From CAYTZN01 sp964442495 (GTDB lineage Bacteria > Pseudomonadota > Gammaproteobacteria > Legionellales > Legionellaceae): 64,000 nt of DNA. A model generated the notes under the pieces. It saw nothing but the letters and a program-made list of their open reading frames with translations. It did not search any database and was not told the origin of the DNA. The stretch is taken from the NCBI GenBank assembly GCA_964442495.1, contig CAYTZN010000005.1, positions 1 to 64,000 on the forward strand, written 5' to 3'. Position numbers and translations under genes: made by a program. This document shows, in pieces, positions 9,026-17,759 of the stretch (position 1 is its first letter; the number at the start of each line of letters is the position of its first letter).

Positions 9026-9979
9026 TCAAAAATGCTTATATCCAGCTGGATCTAAGGAGTCTATTTGACCTTCAAAGGTTTTTAACCGTAAACCCAGCTT
9101 TTTCTCAATAACGCCAATGGGGTAACAAATTAATCCCGCCGTTCTAAGAAGGGTTTTTAATTGTGGTTCATCCTTTGCAGCCAGCGTGAAACATAACTCA
9201 TAATCATCCCCTCCGTGCAAAGCAAAATCAAGGGCCGCACCACGTTTATAGTGTTTAACCAAAGGATGTATGGGAACGGTATCTGTATTTAAGCATGCAC
9301 CAACGCCACTCGCACTACACAAATGATTAAGATCGGAGCTTAACCCATCAGATATATCAATTGCGGCTGTTGCAAAGGCTTGAAGATAAGGTTGTAAATC
9401 AACTCGAGGATGGGGATGAAAAAGCTTTTTCATTAAAAGCGTGTGATCTGCCTCAGGGATAGGAGGGCCTGTTAGAACATCAACACCAAGTGCTGCAGCT
9501 CCAAGCTCACCACTCACATAAATTTTATCACCTACTGAAGCACCACTACGTTTTATCACGTGCCCCTTTTCAACCAACCCATGAATGGTTAGTGTGATAC
9601 TCAACGGCCCACGGGTGGTATCACCCCCAATTAACGCGATGTTAAAGCGGGCAAAGGAATCATGAAGCCCATCTGAAAAACATTTAAGCCATACTTCATC
9701 GTAAGTAGGTAACGTAAGTGCCAAGGTCGCCCAACAAGGAGTGCCTCCCATTGCAGCAATATCACTTACATTCACCATGACCGCTCTACAGGCAATATTA
9801 TAAGCACCCCAGTGGGACTTGAAATGAACATCCTCAACCAACGTGTCACAACTCACCAATAAATTCATACCAGGAGGAACATCAAGGCACGCTGCATCAT
9901 CCCCTATACCGAAAATAACATCGGGGCGATGATGCGAAATTGACTTAAAAAACGTATTGATTAATGAAAACTCATCCAT
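9026..9979 (-). CDS. thiL: Thiamine-monophosphate kinase
   Basis: A 317-residue AIR-synthase-fold kinase that phosphorylates thiamine monophosphate to the active diphosphate cofactor. It carries GIGDDAACLDV at the N-terminus (ATP/metal site), DTLVEDVHF, VNVSDIAAMGG, GGDTTRG and IDISDGLSSDL, all characteristic of ThiL. Its start overlaps the nusB stop by 8 bp, implying translational coupling within the glyA-nrdR-nusB-thiL-pgpA string. Confidence 0.95.
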   Translation of the reverse strand: MDEFSLINTFFKSISHHRPDVIFGIGDDAACLDVPPGMNLLVSCDTLVEDVHFKSHWGAYNIACRAVMVNVSDIAAMGGTPCWATLALTLPTYDEVWLKCFSDGLHDSFARFNIALIGGDTTRGPLSITLTIHGLVEKGHVIKRSGASVGDKIYVSGELGAAALGVDVLTGPPIPEADHTLLMKKLFHPHPRVDLQPYLQAFATAAIDISDGLSSDLNHLCSASGVGACLNTDTVPIHPLVKHYKRGAALDFALHGGDDYELCFTLAAKDEPQLKTLLRTAGLICYPIGVIEKKLGLRLKTFEGQIDSLDPAGYKHF

Positions 9980-10430
9980 TAATTTCTACGTCTCTTGTTT
10001 TTTGGGCTAAATTATTTAACACCCCATTCACATAACGGTGCCCATCTTGAGAACCAAACTCTTTCGTGAGAGAAATCGACTCATCAAGAACCACGCGGTA
10101 AGGAATTTCCGGGCAATGAAATAACTCAAATGCGCCAATCCGTAACACTGTTAATTCAATCGGATTTAATCCTTGCAATGGTCTGTCTAAAAAAGGGAGC
10201 AATGCTTCTTCGAGAGCGTTTACATGTTCTGGAACACCATGCAGCAGACGACAAAAATACTCTTGGTCTACTTTTTCCATGTTATTGGCTACACGAAATT
10301 GTGTTTCAATTTCATAAAGCTCACTGCCTGACATAAGCCACTGATAGAGTGCTTGCACAACTAATTTTCTGGCGCGACGTTTACCTTTGATTGTTTGCTT
10401 TTCCAAAATAACCTCATGATGATTGATCAT
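9972..10430 (-). CDS. nusB: Transcription antitermination factor NusB
   Basis: A 152-residue all-helical RNA-binding protein that, with NusE, binds boxA for rRNA antitermination. RRARKLVVQALYQWLMSG gives the arginine-rich N-terminus and first helix; LTVLRIGAFEL and RVVLDESISLTKEFG, then GHRYVNGVLNNLA, match the family's conserved C-terminal half. The start overlaps the end of nrdR by 17 bp and the stop overlaps thiL by 8 bp. The riboflavin genes often found between nrdR and nusB are absent here. Confidence 0.93.
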   Translation of the reverse strand: MINHHEVILEKQTIKGKRRARKLVVQALYQWLMSGSELYEIETQFRVANNMEKVDQEYFCRLLHGVPEHVNALEEALLPFLDRPLQGLNPIELTVLRIGAFELFHCPEIPYRVVLDESISLTKEFGSQDGHRYVNGVLNNLAQKTRDVEING

Positions 10431-10875
10431 CGTTCATTTGATCGATGGTTTGCCTAAACTCGCTAATGTCTTTAAAGCGCTTGTATACAGATGCAAAACG
10501 CACATAAGCGACATGATCCAGTCGATATAATTGCTCCATGACCCACTCACCCACTTGACGCGCATCGACTTCGCGCTCGCCCCCTCGTCTTATTTTCTGC
10601 ATGATAGCGACAATAGCCTCTTCAAGGGCATCGACACTAACTGGGCGTTTTTCTAAGGCCCTTAGCATCCCGGCTCGTAAATTATCAATACTAAATGGCT
10701 CACGACGCCCATCACGTTTAATGATTAACGGCATGATCAATTCAGCTATTTCATACGTTGTGAAGCGCTCATGACATAAAAGGCATTGACGCCTTCTACG
10801 AACCTGCGCTCCTTCTGCAACCAGGCGTGAATCAATTACCTTGGTTTCTTCAGCGTGACAAAATGGACAATACAT
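10414..10875 (-). CDS. nrdR: Transcriptional repressor NrdR
   Basis: A 153-residue zinc-ribbon plus ATP-cone repressor that controls ribonucleotide reductase genes. The zinc ribbon uses the CPFC and CLLC pairs in the first 35 residues, and the ATP-cone follows with VIKRDGRREPFS-like residues (IIKRDGRREPF). Start ATG 10875 is chosen so the protein opens MYCPFCHAEET, as the family does; a GTG 21 bp upstream would only add an unconserved extension. The start lies inside the 3' end of glyA (26-bp overlap). Confidence 0.95.
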   Translation of the reverse strand: MYCPFCHAEETKVIDSRLVAEGAQVRRRRQCLLCHERFTTYEIAELIMPLIIKRDGRREPFSIDNLRAGMLRALEKRPVSVDALEEAIVAIMQKIRRGGEREVDARQVGEWVMEQLYRLDHVAYVRFASVYKRFKDISEFRQTIDQMNDDQSS

Positions 10876-12127
10876 GTTGATACACCGGAAATTCACTACA
10901 CAATTGTAGCACTTGCGTTTTTACACGAGCGATTGTTGCCGCATCACCCAACTGATCAAGTACATCAGCTATCCACCCAGTTAAAAGCGTTATTTCTTTT
11001 TCTTTAAATCCCCGCGTGGTCACAGCAGGAGTCCCTAATCGCAATCCACTGGTGACAAAAGGCGAACGAGGGTCATTCGGCACTGTATTTTTATTAACCG
11101 TTATATTAGCACACCCTAAGGCTTGATCGGCGTCTTTTCCTGTTATATTTTTATCAATGAGGTCAACCAACATAAGATGATTTTCAGTCCCACCAGAAAC
11201 CAACCGATAACCACGCGTCAATAGCACCTTCGCCATGGCTTTTGCATTGGTTATCACTTGTTGTTGATAAGATTTAAAATCAGGCTGTAAGGCCTCAGCA
11301 AAAGCGACGGCTTTAGCGGCTATCACATGCATCAAAGGCCCACCTTGAGTGCCGGGAAAAACAGCCGAATTCAATTTTTTTTCAATGGCCTCATTGGCTT
11401 TGGCCAAAATTAGCCCGCCCCGTGGACCACGCAAAGTTTTATGCGTAGTGGTGGTGACTACGTCTGCATAAGGCAATGGAGAGGGGTACAATCCCACAGC
11501 AACCAAACCCGCAACATGAGCCATGTCGGCCATTAAATAAGCGCCCACTTCATCAGCAACAGCTCGGAATCGCTCCCAATCAATCATTTGAGAATAGGCA
11601 GAAAAACCCGCAATGATCATTTTAGGTTTATGTTTTCGAGCCAAGGCTGCCATTACATCATAGTCAATTAAACCCGTGTTAAGGTCTAAACCGTATTGAA
11701 TACTTTGATACAACTGCCCTGAAAAATTAACAGACGAACCATGTGTTAAATGCCCACCTTCTGATAGCGACATTCCTAGCACCAAATCGCCCGGACGAAG
11801 CAGTGCCATCATTACAGCTGCATTAGCTTGTGAACCAGAATGCGGTTGGACGTTAGCATAATCCGCAGAAAAAAGTTGCTTAGCCCGAGAAATGGCTAAC
11901 GTTTCAACAATATCAACGAACTCACACCCACCATAATAGCGTTTACCTGGGTATCCTTCAGCATATTTATTGGTCAAAATAGACCCCTGTGCCAAAAGAA
12001 CGCGTGGACTTACATAATTTTCTGAGGCAATCAATTCGATGTGATCTTCTTGGCGACGAGCTTCAGCTTCAATGGCCTGTTCTAAAACCTCATCAAATCC
12101 TGCTATTGTGAAACGTTCATCGAACAT
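10850..12127 (-). CDS. glyA: Serine hydroxymethyltransferase
   Basis: A 425-residue PLP enzyme interconverting serine and glycine with transfer of a one-carbon unit to tetrahydrofolate. The PLP-lysine motif TTTTHKTLRGPRGG is intact, as are ELIASENYVSP, the YAEGYPGKRYYGGCEFVD substrate region and NVQPHSGSQAN. Length is close to the usual 417-420, with a slightly longer C-terminus. It starts 14 bp after the BON lipoprotein gene and overlaps nrdR at its end. Confidence 0.97.
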   Translation of the reverse strand: MFDERFTIAGFDEVLEQAIEAEARRQEDHIELIASENYVSPRVLLAQGSILTNKYAEGYPGKRYYGGCEFVDIVETLAISRAKQLFSADYANVQPHSGSQANAAVMMALLRPGDLVLGMSLSEGGHLTHGSSVNFSGQLYQSIQYGLDLNTGLIDYDVMAALARKHKPKMIIAGFSAYSQMIDWERFRAVADEVGAYLMADMAHVAGLVAVGLYPSPLPYADVVTTTTHKTLRGPRGGLILAKANEAIEKKLNSAVFPGTQGGPLMHVIAAKAVAFAEALQPDFKSYQQQVITNAKAMAKVLLTRGYRLVSGGTENHLMLVDLIDKNITGKDADQALGCANITVNKNTVPNDPRSPFVTSGLRLGTPAVTTRGFKEKEITLLTGWIADVLDQLGDAATIARVKTQVLQLCSEFPVYQHVLSILSR

Positions 12128-12141
12128 AACCCATCCTTATT

Positions 12142-12447
12142 TTATTTGACGATCAAATCATTACGAACGCTTTTAACATCAATCGTGTTAGCAGCGATAT
12201 TGCCCGCACGTCGCTTAATCATCGCATTATCAACAAAACCGCTAAGTTGAACTTCATCTTTGTAAGTTATAACCTTAATTCCAAAACTTTGAGTACCCAA
12301 TTGATCCACCAAATTGGCTTTTACTTTCACTGTAATACCTGAGCTATCAATATATTGCCCAGTGCTTTCCATTTTAGATACAGGACTGCACCCCAAGAGA
12401 AGCGTTAAAAAAAACATCAGCATATATATATTAAGTGTTTTTAACAT
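12142..12447 (-). CDS. BON-domain lipoprotein
   Basis: A 101-residue small lipoprotein. Residues 1-20 form a signal sequence with lipobox LLGC, giving an acylated cysteine at position 20. The rest is one BON domain: ITVKVKANLVDQLG, IKVITYKDEVQLSGFVDN and RRAGNIAANTIDVKSVRNDL, as in OsmY/DolP-type envelope proteins that bind phospholipid. AAGGATG precedes the ATG. It lies only 14 bp ahead of glyA, so it is probably the first gene of that operon. The role is likely in envelope stability, by inference from the family. Confidence 0.88.
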   Translation of the reverse strand: MLKTLNIYMLMFFLTLLLGCSPVSKMESTGQYIDSSGITVKVKANLVDQLGTQSFGIKVITYKDEVQLSGFVDNAMIKRRAGNIAANTIDVKSVRNDLIVK

Positions 12448-12719
12448 GAGTCATCCTTGTTTTTAACCCACCTGGGCCTAATTACGAATTAAACTGAACA
12501 CCAACGCGTGAACAACTAGGTATCCCCATCAGCGCCCACGTAACGCGCTTTACCCCTACGAATTGCGCTATACCCCTACGTACCGCGTTTTATGAGCGGT
12601 ACGTAGAGCCTGTAGAGTAAATTAACGGGCCATAGTCACATACGCTCTTGCCTAGCAAACTACTGAAACTACTGCGCATGTAATAATTTTAAATTTATCA
12701 ATATTAGCACAAATTAACC
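12448..12719. other. Intergenic region with short repeats
   Basis: About 270 bp with no reading frame that I trust. It holds the short 20-bp repeats at 12539-12600 and otherwise AT-rich sequence. Confidence 0.5.
12539..12604. repeat. Short 20-bp near-tandem repeats with hairpin
   Basis: Three adjoining 20-bp units are visible. The first two, starting at 12539 and 12559, share gcgct-t-acccctacg. The third (from 12579) is diverged and forms a hairpin with arms CGTACCGC and GCGGTACG. The role is unknown. Confidence 0.5.
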
Positions 12720-13133
12720 TTATTTCGTACTAAAATCCACTTTTGATTGATGGTTCAGATAAGGCAAAATGCGAATACTTCGTCGTCGAGGGGTGTAACC
12801 CGCATAAAGTAAATAACCGTCCCACGTCTCAATATACAAATCCATGCCATAATGGCAATACCCATAAAAATTTAATGAAATGTAATGAGGATATTCAAAA
12901 CTATAGATCATAAAAGGCTCTAACGGCACGCCATCATCAAACACGCCATAAACACGAACATCCTCATAACTTCTATTGATAATTTCAATTTCACAAAATC
13001 CTAACCAAGAAACATTTTTAACAGCAGGAGAATTTTCAGGAGGATTTGCTTCAGAGTGACGATGTTGATTGTCTGCAAAAACGGTGAAGCAAAGACTTAA
13101 ACTAAACGCTAAAATCAATGATTTCAACTTCAT
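12720..13133 (-). CDS. Secreted hypothetical protein
   Basis: I do not recognise this 137-residue protein. Start ATG 13133 gives a clean signal peptide (MKLKSLILAFSLSLC, cleavage likely after VFA). It has AGGA five to six bases upstream and lies 30 bp below a plausible promoter; a longer reading from 13190 would begin inside that promoter. The mature part is aromatic-rich, with many Tyr (for example GYCHYGMDLYIETWDGYLLYAGY) and two Cys (C48 and C93). It was probably exported to the periplasm or beyond. No catalytic motif is seen. Confidence 0.6.
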   Translation of the reverse strand: MKLKSLILAFSLSLCFTVFADNQHRHSEANPPENSPAVKNVSWLGFCEIEIINRSYEDVRVYGVFDDGVPLEPFMIYSFEYPHYISLNFYGYCHYGMDLYIETWDGYLLYAGYTPRRRSIRILPYLNHQSKVDFSTK

Positions 13134-13162
13134 AGCCATCCTAAAGATGTGATAAAAATCAG

Positions 13163-13190
13163 ATGGTAGCAAAGTGTGCAATTTAGTCAA
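13163..13190 (-). promoter_or_regulatory. Putative promoter of secreted hypothetical gene
   Basis: On the minus strand TTGACT (13190-13185) and TACCAT (13168-13163) are separated by 16 bp. The -10 lies 30 bp upstream of the chosen ATG at 13133. Assigned by eye. Confidence 0.45.
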
Positions 13191-13249
13191 CAGGTTTTAT
13201 TTATTACCATAATAATGATGGATATCCCTTTTTAATATTTATGTTAATA

Positions 13250-13270
13250 TGAATCTCGAATCTAGATTCA
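13250..13270. promoter_or_regulatory. Candidate operator palindrome upstream of RND pump
   Basis: TGAATCT (13250-13256) and AGATTCA (13264-13270) form an inverted repeat around a 7-bp spacer. Within it GAATCTAGATTC (13258-13269) is a perfect 12-bp palindrome. A related GAATCT occurs near 13378, closer to the adaptor gene. Such symmetry suggests a dimeric repressor site for the efflux operon, but no regulator gene is adjacent. Confidence 0.35.
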
Positions 13271-13421
13271 CATGTGTACTAACATTGCCTTTCAACCTGA
13301 TTTGTATCAGCATCCTCACGTTTAAGAGCGCTTGTTAGAGAATAAACACTAAGCGTTTTCGACCCGCATGAATATCCGAATCTAATAGCTAATTTACATT
13401 GTTTGTCAGAAAGGAATACCG

Positions 13422-14666
13422 ATGAAAAAGCGCACGCGTATCATGATGCTGTCGTTAGGGGTGGTTTTCGGTGGGCTTATTGTATTTAATGTTTTCAAAA
13501 GCCTCATGATGAAGTGGTTTTTTGCCCATTACGTTCCTCCTGCTGTTACCGTTTCATCCACAAAAGCTCGCCTACAAAAATGGGAGCCTCGCATTAATGC
13601 TGTGGGCAATTTTGTAGCCATCAATGGTGTGGAGGTAAACTCCCAAGCCGCGGGAAATGTGGTGGCCATTCATTTTAATTCAGGACAATATATCAACGAA
13701 GGCAACCCGTTAATCGATATTGATGACAGTGTCGACCAAGCTATCTTAAAATCACATCAATCTGAATCAGCATTGCAAGATTTAAATTACAAACGACAAA
13801 CCGATTTATTAAAACATGGTGCGACATCAGGCTCTATCGTTGATGAATCCCGTGCCAAACTTCTTCAAGCTCAAGCAAATGTTGAAAAAACCGAAGCCAC
13901 TATTCGCCAAAAACATATCACGGCCCCCTTCTCAGGCCAATTAGGTATTCGACAAGTTAATCTAGGGCAATACATAACCCCAGGCCAAACCTCTATCGTG
14001 ACCTTACAATCTATGGACCCTCTCTACTTAGAATTTTATCTACCTGAACAGATGTATAAACGCTTACACATCAATCAGGCCATTACATTTTCTGTTGAAC
14101 AAAATCCAAATGTGCACTTTGCTGGTAAAATAACAGCCATCAATTCAAAAATTGATCCAAATACTCACAATATACAAGTCCAAGCGACAGTACCCAATTG
14201 CCCTGCAGAAGCCATGGCATCACCTAAAAAATCCCGATTAGTAACCATCAAAACACAACCCCTAGATGGAACACCAATGATTCTTTGTAATACTGAGGAA
14301 AATACTAAACATAAAACGGTTCAATACACTTTTATCCCCGGCATGTTTAGCGCTATAGAAATTGAACAGCCAACACGCCCTGATGTGGTGGTGCTCCCGA
14401 CCACAGCGATTTCCTATAGCCTTTACGGAAATTCTGTTTACATCATCGAAAAAGATAAAGATGATCAAGAACTTTTAACCGTGAAGCGTGTTTTTGTAGA
14501 AACGGGCGATCAACAAGGTAATTACACCGTGATTAATAGCGGCGTAAAAGCGGGCCAAGACGTGGTCAGTTCAGGGGAATTAAAGCTTCAAGATGGCACA
14601 CGTGTCATTATCAATAACACAATAAAACTCCATGATACTGAAAACCCCGACGAGCTCGGTGAATGA
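13422..14666 (+). CDS. RND efflux periplasmic adaptor (membrane fusion protein)
   Basis: A 414-residue HlyD/AcrA-type adaptor linking an inner-membrane RND pump to an outer-membrane channel. One N-terminal membrane anchor spans about 8-30. The barrel-sandwich hybrid halves are GVEVNSQAAGNVVAIHFNSGQYINEG and ITAPFSGQLGIRQ with GQYITPGQ, flanking a short coiled coil (about 105-163). The beta-barrel and C-terminal parts follow (PDVVVLPTTAISY). Unusually, about 45 residues (259-303) with two cysteines, C260 and C289, interrupt the usual join from the beta-barrel (VQATVPN) to PGMFSAIEI. AAAGGAA precedes the ATG. The RND pump gene follows after 43 bp. The outer channel may be the TolC homologue at 38.8 kb, by inference. 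Confidence 0.9.
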   Translation: MKKRTRIMMLSLGVVFGGLIVFNVFKSLMMKWFFAHYVPPAVTVSSTKARLQKWEPRINAVGNFVAINGVEVNSQAAGNVVAIHFNSGQYINEGNPLIDIDDSVDQAILKSHQSESALQDLNYKRQTDLLKHGATSGSIVDESRAKLLQAQANVEKTEATIRQKHITAPFSGQLGIRQVNLGQYITPGQTSIVTLQSMDPLYLEFYLPEQMYKRLHINQAITFSVEQNPNVHFAGKITAINSKIDPNTHNIQVQATVPNCPAEAMASPKKSRLVTIKTQPLDGTPMILCNTEENTKHKTVQYTFIPGMFSAIEIEQPTRPDVVVLPTTAISYSLYGNSVYIIEKDKDDQELLTVKRVFVETGDQQGNYTVINSGVKAGQDVVSSGELKLQDGTRVIINNTIKLHDTENPDELGE

Positions 14667-14709
14667 TCAGGCGTTGTATCAAGGACACTAAGCTTTTTCA
14701 GGATAATTG

Positions 14710-17700
14710 ATGAATTTTACAGACTTGTTTATTAAACGACCCGTGCTTGCTACCGTTGTAAGCCTTCTACTTCTTTTATTTGGTATAAAGTCCATCACAA
14801 GCCTTCAAGTCCGACAATTTCCACGCATGAACAGCACCGTCATTACTGTTACCACAAGTTATCCCGGTGCTGATGCAAATTTAATAGCTGGCTTTATCAC
14901 CACACCGCTTGAAAGTGCTATAGCAAGTGCAGAGGGCATTGACTACATGACCTCTTCAAGCACGCAGGGGCTCAGTACGATTACATTGAATATTAAACTC
15001 AACTTTGACCCCCAAATTGCTTTTACCGATGTCATGAGCAAGGTCCAACAAACTTTAAACCAGCTGCCCCCGGAGTCTCAACAACCCATCATTATTAAAA
15101 CCTCTGATGCCTCTACCGATTTGCTATACATAAGCCTTGATAGCCGTCACATGACGGCTCAACAAATCACAGACTATGCCCTCCGCGTTGTACAACCCCA
15201 AATCCAAACTATTGACGGCGTTGCCAAGGCTGAAATTTTAGGTGGAGCCACCTATTCCATGAGGGTGTTTCTAAATCCCATTAAAATGGCAGCGCTCCAC
15301 GTTGCACCTTCCGATGTTTTTATTGTACTAAAAAGCAATAATTTTCTAACTGCCGCGGGAAGCACCAAAGGAGAATACGTCGCTATTAATATCCGAGCGC
15401 AAACAGACTTAAACAACGTTGAGGAATTTAGTAATTTAATTGTCCGTAGCGATAAACAATCCATTGTTCGTCTTCGTGATATTGCCAAAGTGGTTCTTGG
15501 GTCCCAAAATTATGATACGAGCGTTACTTTTGATGGTAAAAAGGCTGTTTTTCTAGGTGTGGCTCCCACCCCTACAGCCAACCCATTAACAGTCATCAAT
15601 GACATTCGGAAAGCTTTTCCAGGCATACAAAAACAATTTCCACCCACGCTCACGGGCACCATTGTTTATGATGCGACTGATTTCATAAGAGCCTCCATAC
15701 GTGAGGTTATGCACACAATTGTTGAGGCAGCACTCATTGTTATTGTTGTGATTTTTCTGTTTTTAGGATCCATACGCTCGGTTCTCATCCCTATTGTTAC
15801 TATTCCTTTATCTTTAATTGGTGTGTGTACCTTTTTACTTTTTTTAGGCTACTCCATTAATTTATTGACACTGCTCGCTTTTGTGCTAGCCATCGGATTG
15901 GTGGTAGATGATGCTATTGTAGTGGTAGAAAACATACATCGCCATTTAGAAGAGGGAAAAAGCCCCTTAGATGCAGCGATAATTGGCGCTCGAGAAATTG
16001 CAACGCCAATCATTGCCATGACCATCACCTTAGCCGCCGTTTACGCGCCTATTGGTTTTATGGAAGGTTTAACCGGTGTATTGTTTAAAGAATTTGCTTT
16101 TACACTGGCCTCAGCGGTCATTATCTCTGGCGTTATTGCGCTCACCCTTTCGCCCATGATGTGCTCAAAAATTTTATCTCGCGATATTAGCAATGCTAAA
16201 TTCGTTAAATTTTTGGACCATAGCTTTAATCAATTAAAAGTCCGTTATCAAAAGGCTTTGCATAGCTTGCTTGAATCACCTGGAATCATGTTGATTTTTG
16301 CAGCAATCGTGTTGTTAATGCTACCTTTTTTGTACAATCACACTGCACAAGAAACTGCACCAGAAGAGGATCAAGGCTTCTTTTTTGTAATTGGTACAGC
16401 CCCCCAATCTGCAACGCTCAATTACATTGAGGCTTACACCAAACCCTTTAATAAAATTTACCAAAGCTTTCCCGGAGCAGACCATTTTTTTACAATTAAT
16501 GCCTCTCAACCCGTATCAGGCCTTGTTTTAAAACCCTGGGACAAACGCACTCAAACACAATTTTCCATGAAAGGGCCTTTGCAAACAAAATTAGACCAAA
16601 TTCCAGGCCTTAAAGTATTTGCAATTACCCCGCCTTCACTGCCAGGCGGCGGAAGTGGAACGCCGATTCAGTTTATTATTAAAACCACTAATGACTTTCA
16701 AAGCCTATTGGATGTATCCAACAACCTCATGGAAAAAGCCAGACAAAGCGGTCTTTTTATTTACTTAGATAACACCCTTAAGTTTAATCAACCCGAAATA
16801 GCGCTACAAATTAACCGCGCAAAAGCGTCTGACTTAGGCCTTAACATGCAAGCAATTGGTTCCAGTTTAACCAGCGCTCTTTCTGGTGGATATGTAAATT
16901 TCTTCAATTTAGAAGGCCGAAGTTATCAAGTTATTCCGCAATTGAATCGAAATTTCCGCTTAAATCCAGAGCAGTTAGGACAAATCTATTTACACACAAC
17001 AACAGGCGCCATGGTCCCACTTTCAACCGTAGTGACACCCCTTTCCCTCACAAGACCAAACGCTGTATCTCACTTCCAACAATTAAACTCTGCAACCATC
17101 CAGGGTGTGATGCTACCTGGAACAACGCTGGGGCAAGGGCTTTCTTTTCTTGAAACGGCGGCTAAAGATGTTTTACCCAAAGGGTTTTCTTATGACTATG
17201 CAGGCCAATCGAGACAATTTATTCAAGAAGGTAGCACATTGATATTAGCATTTTTCTTATCGATTATTGTTATTTTCTTGGTTTTATCAGCCCAATATGA
17301 AAGCTTTCGCGACCCGTTAATTATTCTTATTAGCGTGCCCATGTCCATTTGTGGCGCGCTCATCCCCTTAAATTTAGGCATGGCGAGCATCAATATTTAT
17401 ACACAAGTAGGTTTAATAACACTCATTGGGCTTATTAGTAAGCATGGTATTTTGATTGTAAGTTTTGCGAATCAATTGCAACGAGATAAAAATTTGGATA
17501 AACGAGCGGCTGTTGAAGAAGCAGCTGCTATTCGATTACGCCCTATTTTAATGACAACTGCGGCCATGGTGTTTGGGGTGCTACCCTTATTAATTGCAAC
17601 AGGAGCAGGTGCTGTAAGCCGCTTTGACATTGGCTTGGTCATTTCATCGGGATTATTGATTGGCACGTGCTTCACCTTGTTCATTGTACCCACAATGTAC

Positions 17701-17751
17701 ACTTACCTTGCGGAAAATCACAGAGGTAATAAACAAATGGCATCGCATTGA
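14710..17751 (+). CDS. RND multidrug efflux transporter, inner-membrane pump
   Basis: A 1013-residue AcrB/MdtB-type pump (HAE1 class). It opens NFTDLFIKRPVLATVVSLLLL as most family members do. Helix 4 contains the proton-relay pair in LAIGLVVDDAIVVVENIHRH, and helix 10 the matching lysine in IGLISKHGILIV. Large periplasmic loops follow helices 1 and 7, and the second half carries an LPGGGSGTPIQF motif. Start ATG 14710 has AGGAT upstream; a TTG just before it is less likely. It forms an operon with the adaptor. Substrate unknown. It ends 9 bp from the convergent MMPL gene. Confidence 0.95.
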   Translation: MNFTDLFIKRPVLATVVSLLLLLFGIKSITSLQVRQFPRMNSTVITVTTSYPGADANLIAGFITTPLESAIASAEGIDYMTSSSTQGLSTITLNIKLNFDPQIAFTDVMSKVQQTLNQLPPESQQPIIIKTSDASTDLLYISLDSRHMTAQQITDYALRVVQPQIQTIDGVAKAEILGGATYSMRVFLNPIKMAALHVAPSDVFIVLKSNNFLTAAGSTKGEYVAINIRAQTDLNNVEEFSNLIVRSDKQSIVRLRDIAKVVLGSQNYDTSVTFDGKKAVFLGVAPTPTANPLTVINDIRKAFPGIQKQFPPTLTGTIVYDATDFIRASIREVMHTIVEAALIVIVVIFLFLGSIRSVLIPIVTIPLSLIGVCTFLLFLGYSINLLTLLAFVLAIGLVVDDAIVVVENIHRHLEEGKSPLDAAIIGAREIATPIIAMTITLAAVYAPIGFMEGLTGVLFKEFAFTLASAVIISGVIALTLSPMMCSKILSRDISNAKFVKFLDHSFNQLKVRYQKALHSLLESPGIMLIFAAIVLLMLPFLYNHTAQETAPEEDQGFFFVIGTAPQSATLNYIEAYTKPFNKIYQSFPGADHFFTINASQPVSGLVLKPWDKRTQTQFSMKGPLQTKLDQIPGLKVFAITPPSLPGGGSGTPIQFIIKTTNDFQSLLDVSNNLMEKARQSGLFIYLDNTLKFNQPEIALQINRAKASDLGLNMQAIGSSLTSALSGGYVNFFNLEGRSYQVIPQLNRNFRLNPEQLGQIYLHTTTGAMVPLSTVVTPLSLTRPNAVSHFQQLNSATIQGVMLPGTTLGQGLSFLETAAKDVLPKGFSYDYAGQSRQFIQEGSTLILAFFLSIIVIFLVLSAQYESFRDPLIILISVPMSICGALIPLNLGMASINIYTQVGLITLIGLISKHGILIVSFANQLQRDKNLDKRAAVEEAAAIRLRPILMTTAAMVFGVLPLLIATGAGAVSRFDIGLVISSGLLIGTCFTLFIVPTMYTYLAENHRGNKQMASH

Positions 17752-17759
17752 TATAACCG

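Noticed and set aside
12128..12141. Glycine riboswitch ahead of glyA
   Set aside because: The space between the BON gene and glyA is only 14 bp.
15252..15488. Antisense frames inside the RND pump, valS, OPT, kbl and carboxylase genes
   Set aside because: They lie wholly inside well-supported genes in other frames and show no recognisable protein features.
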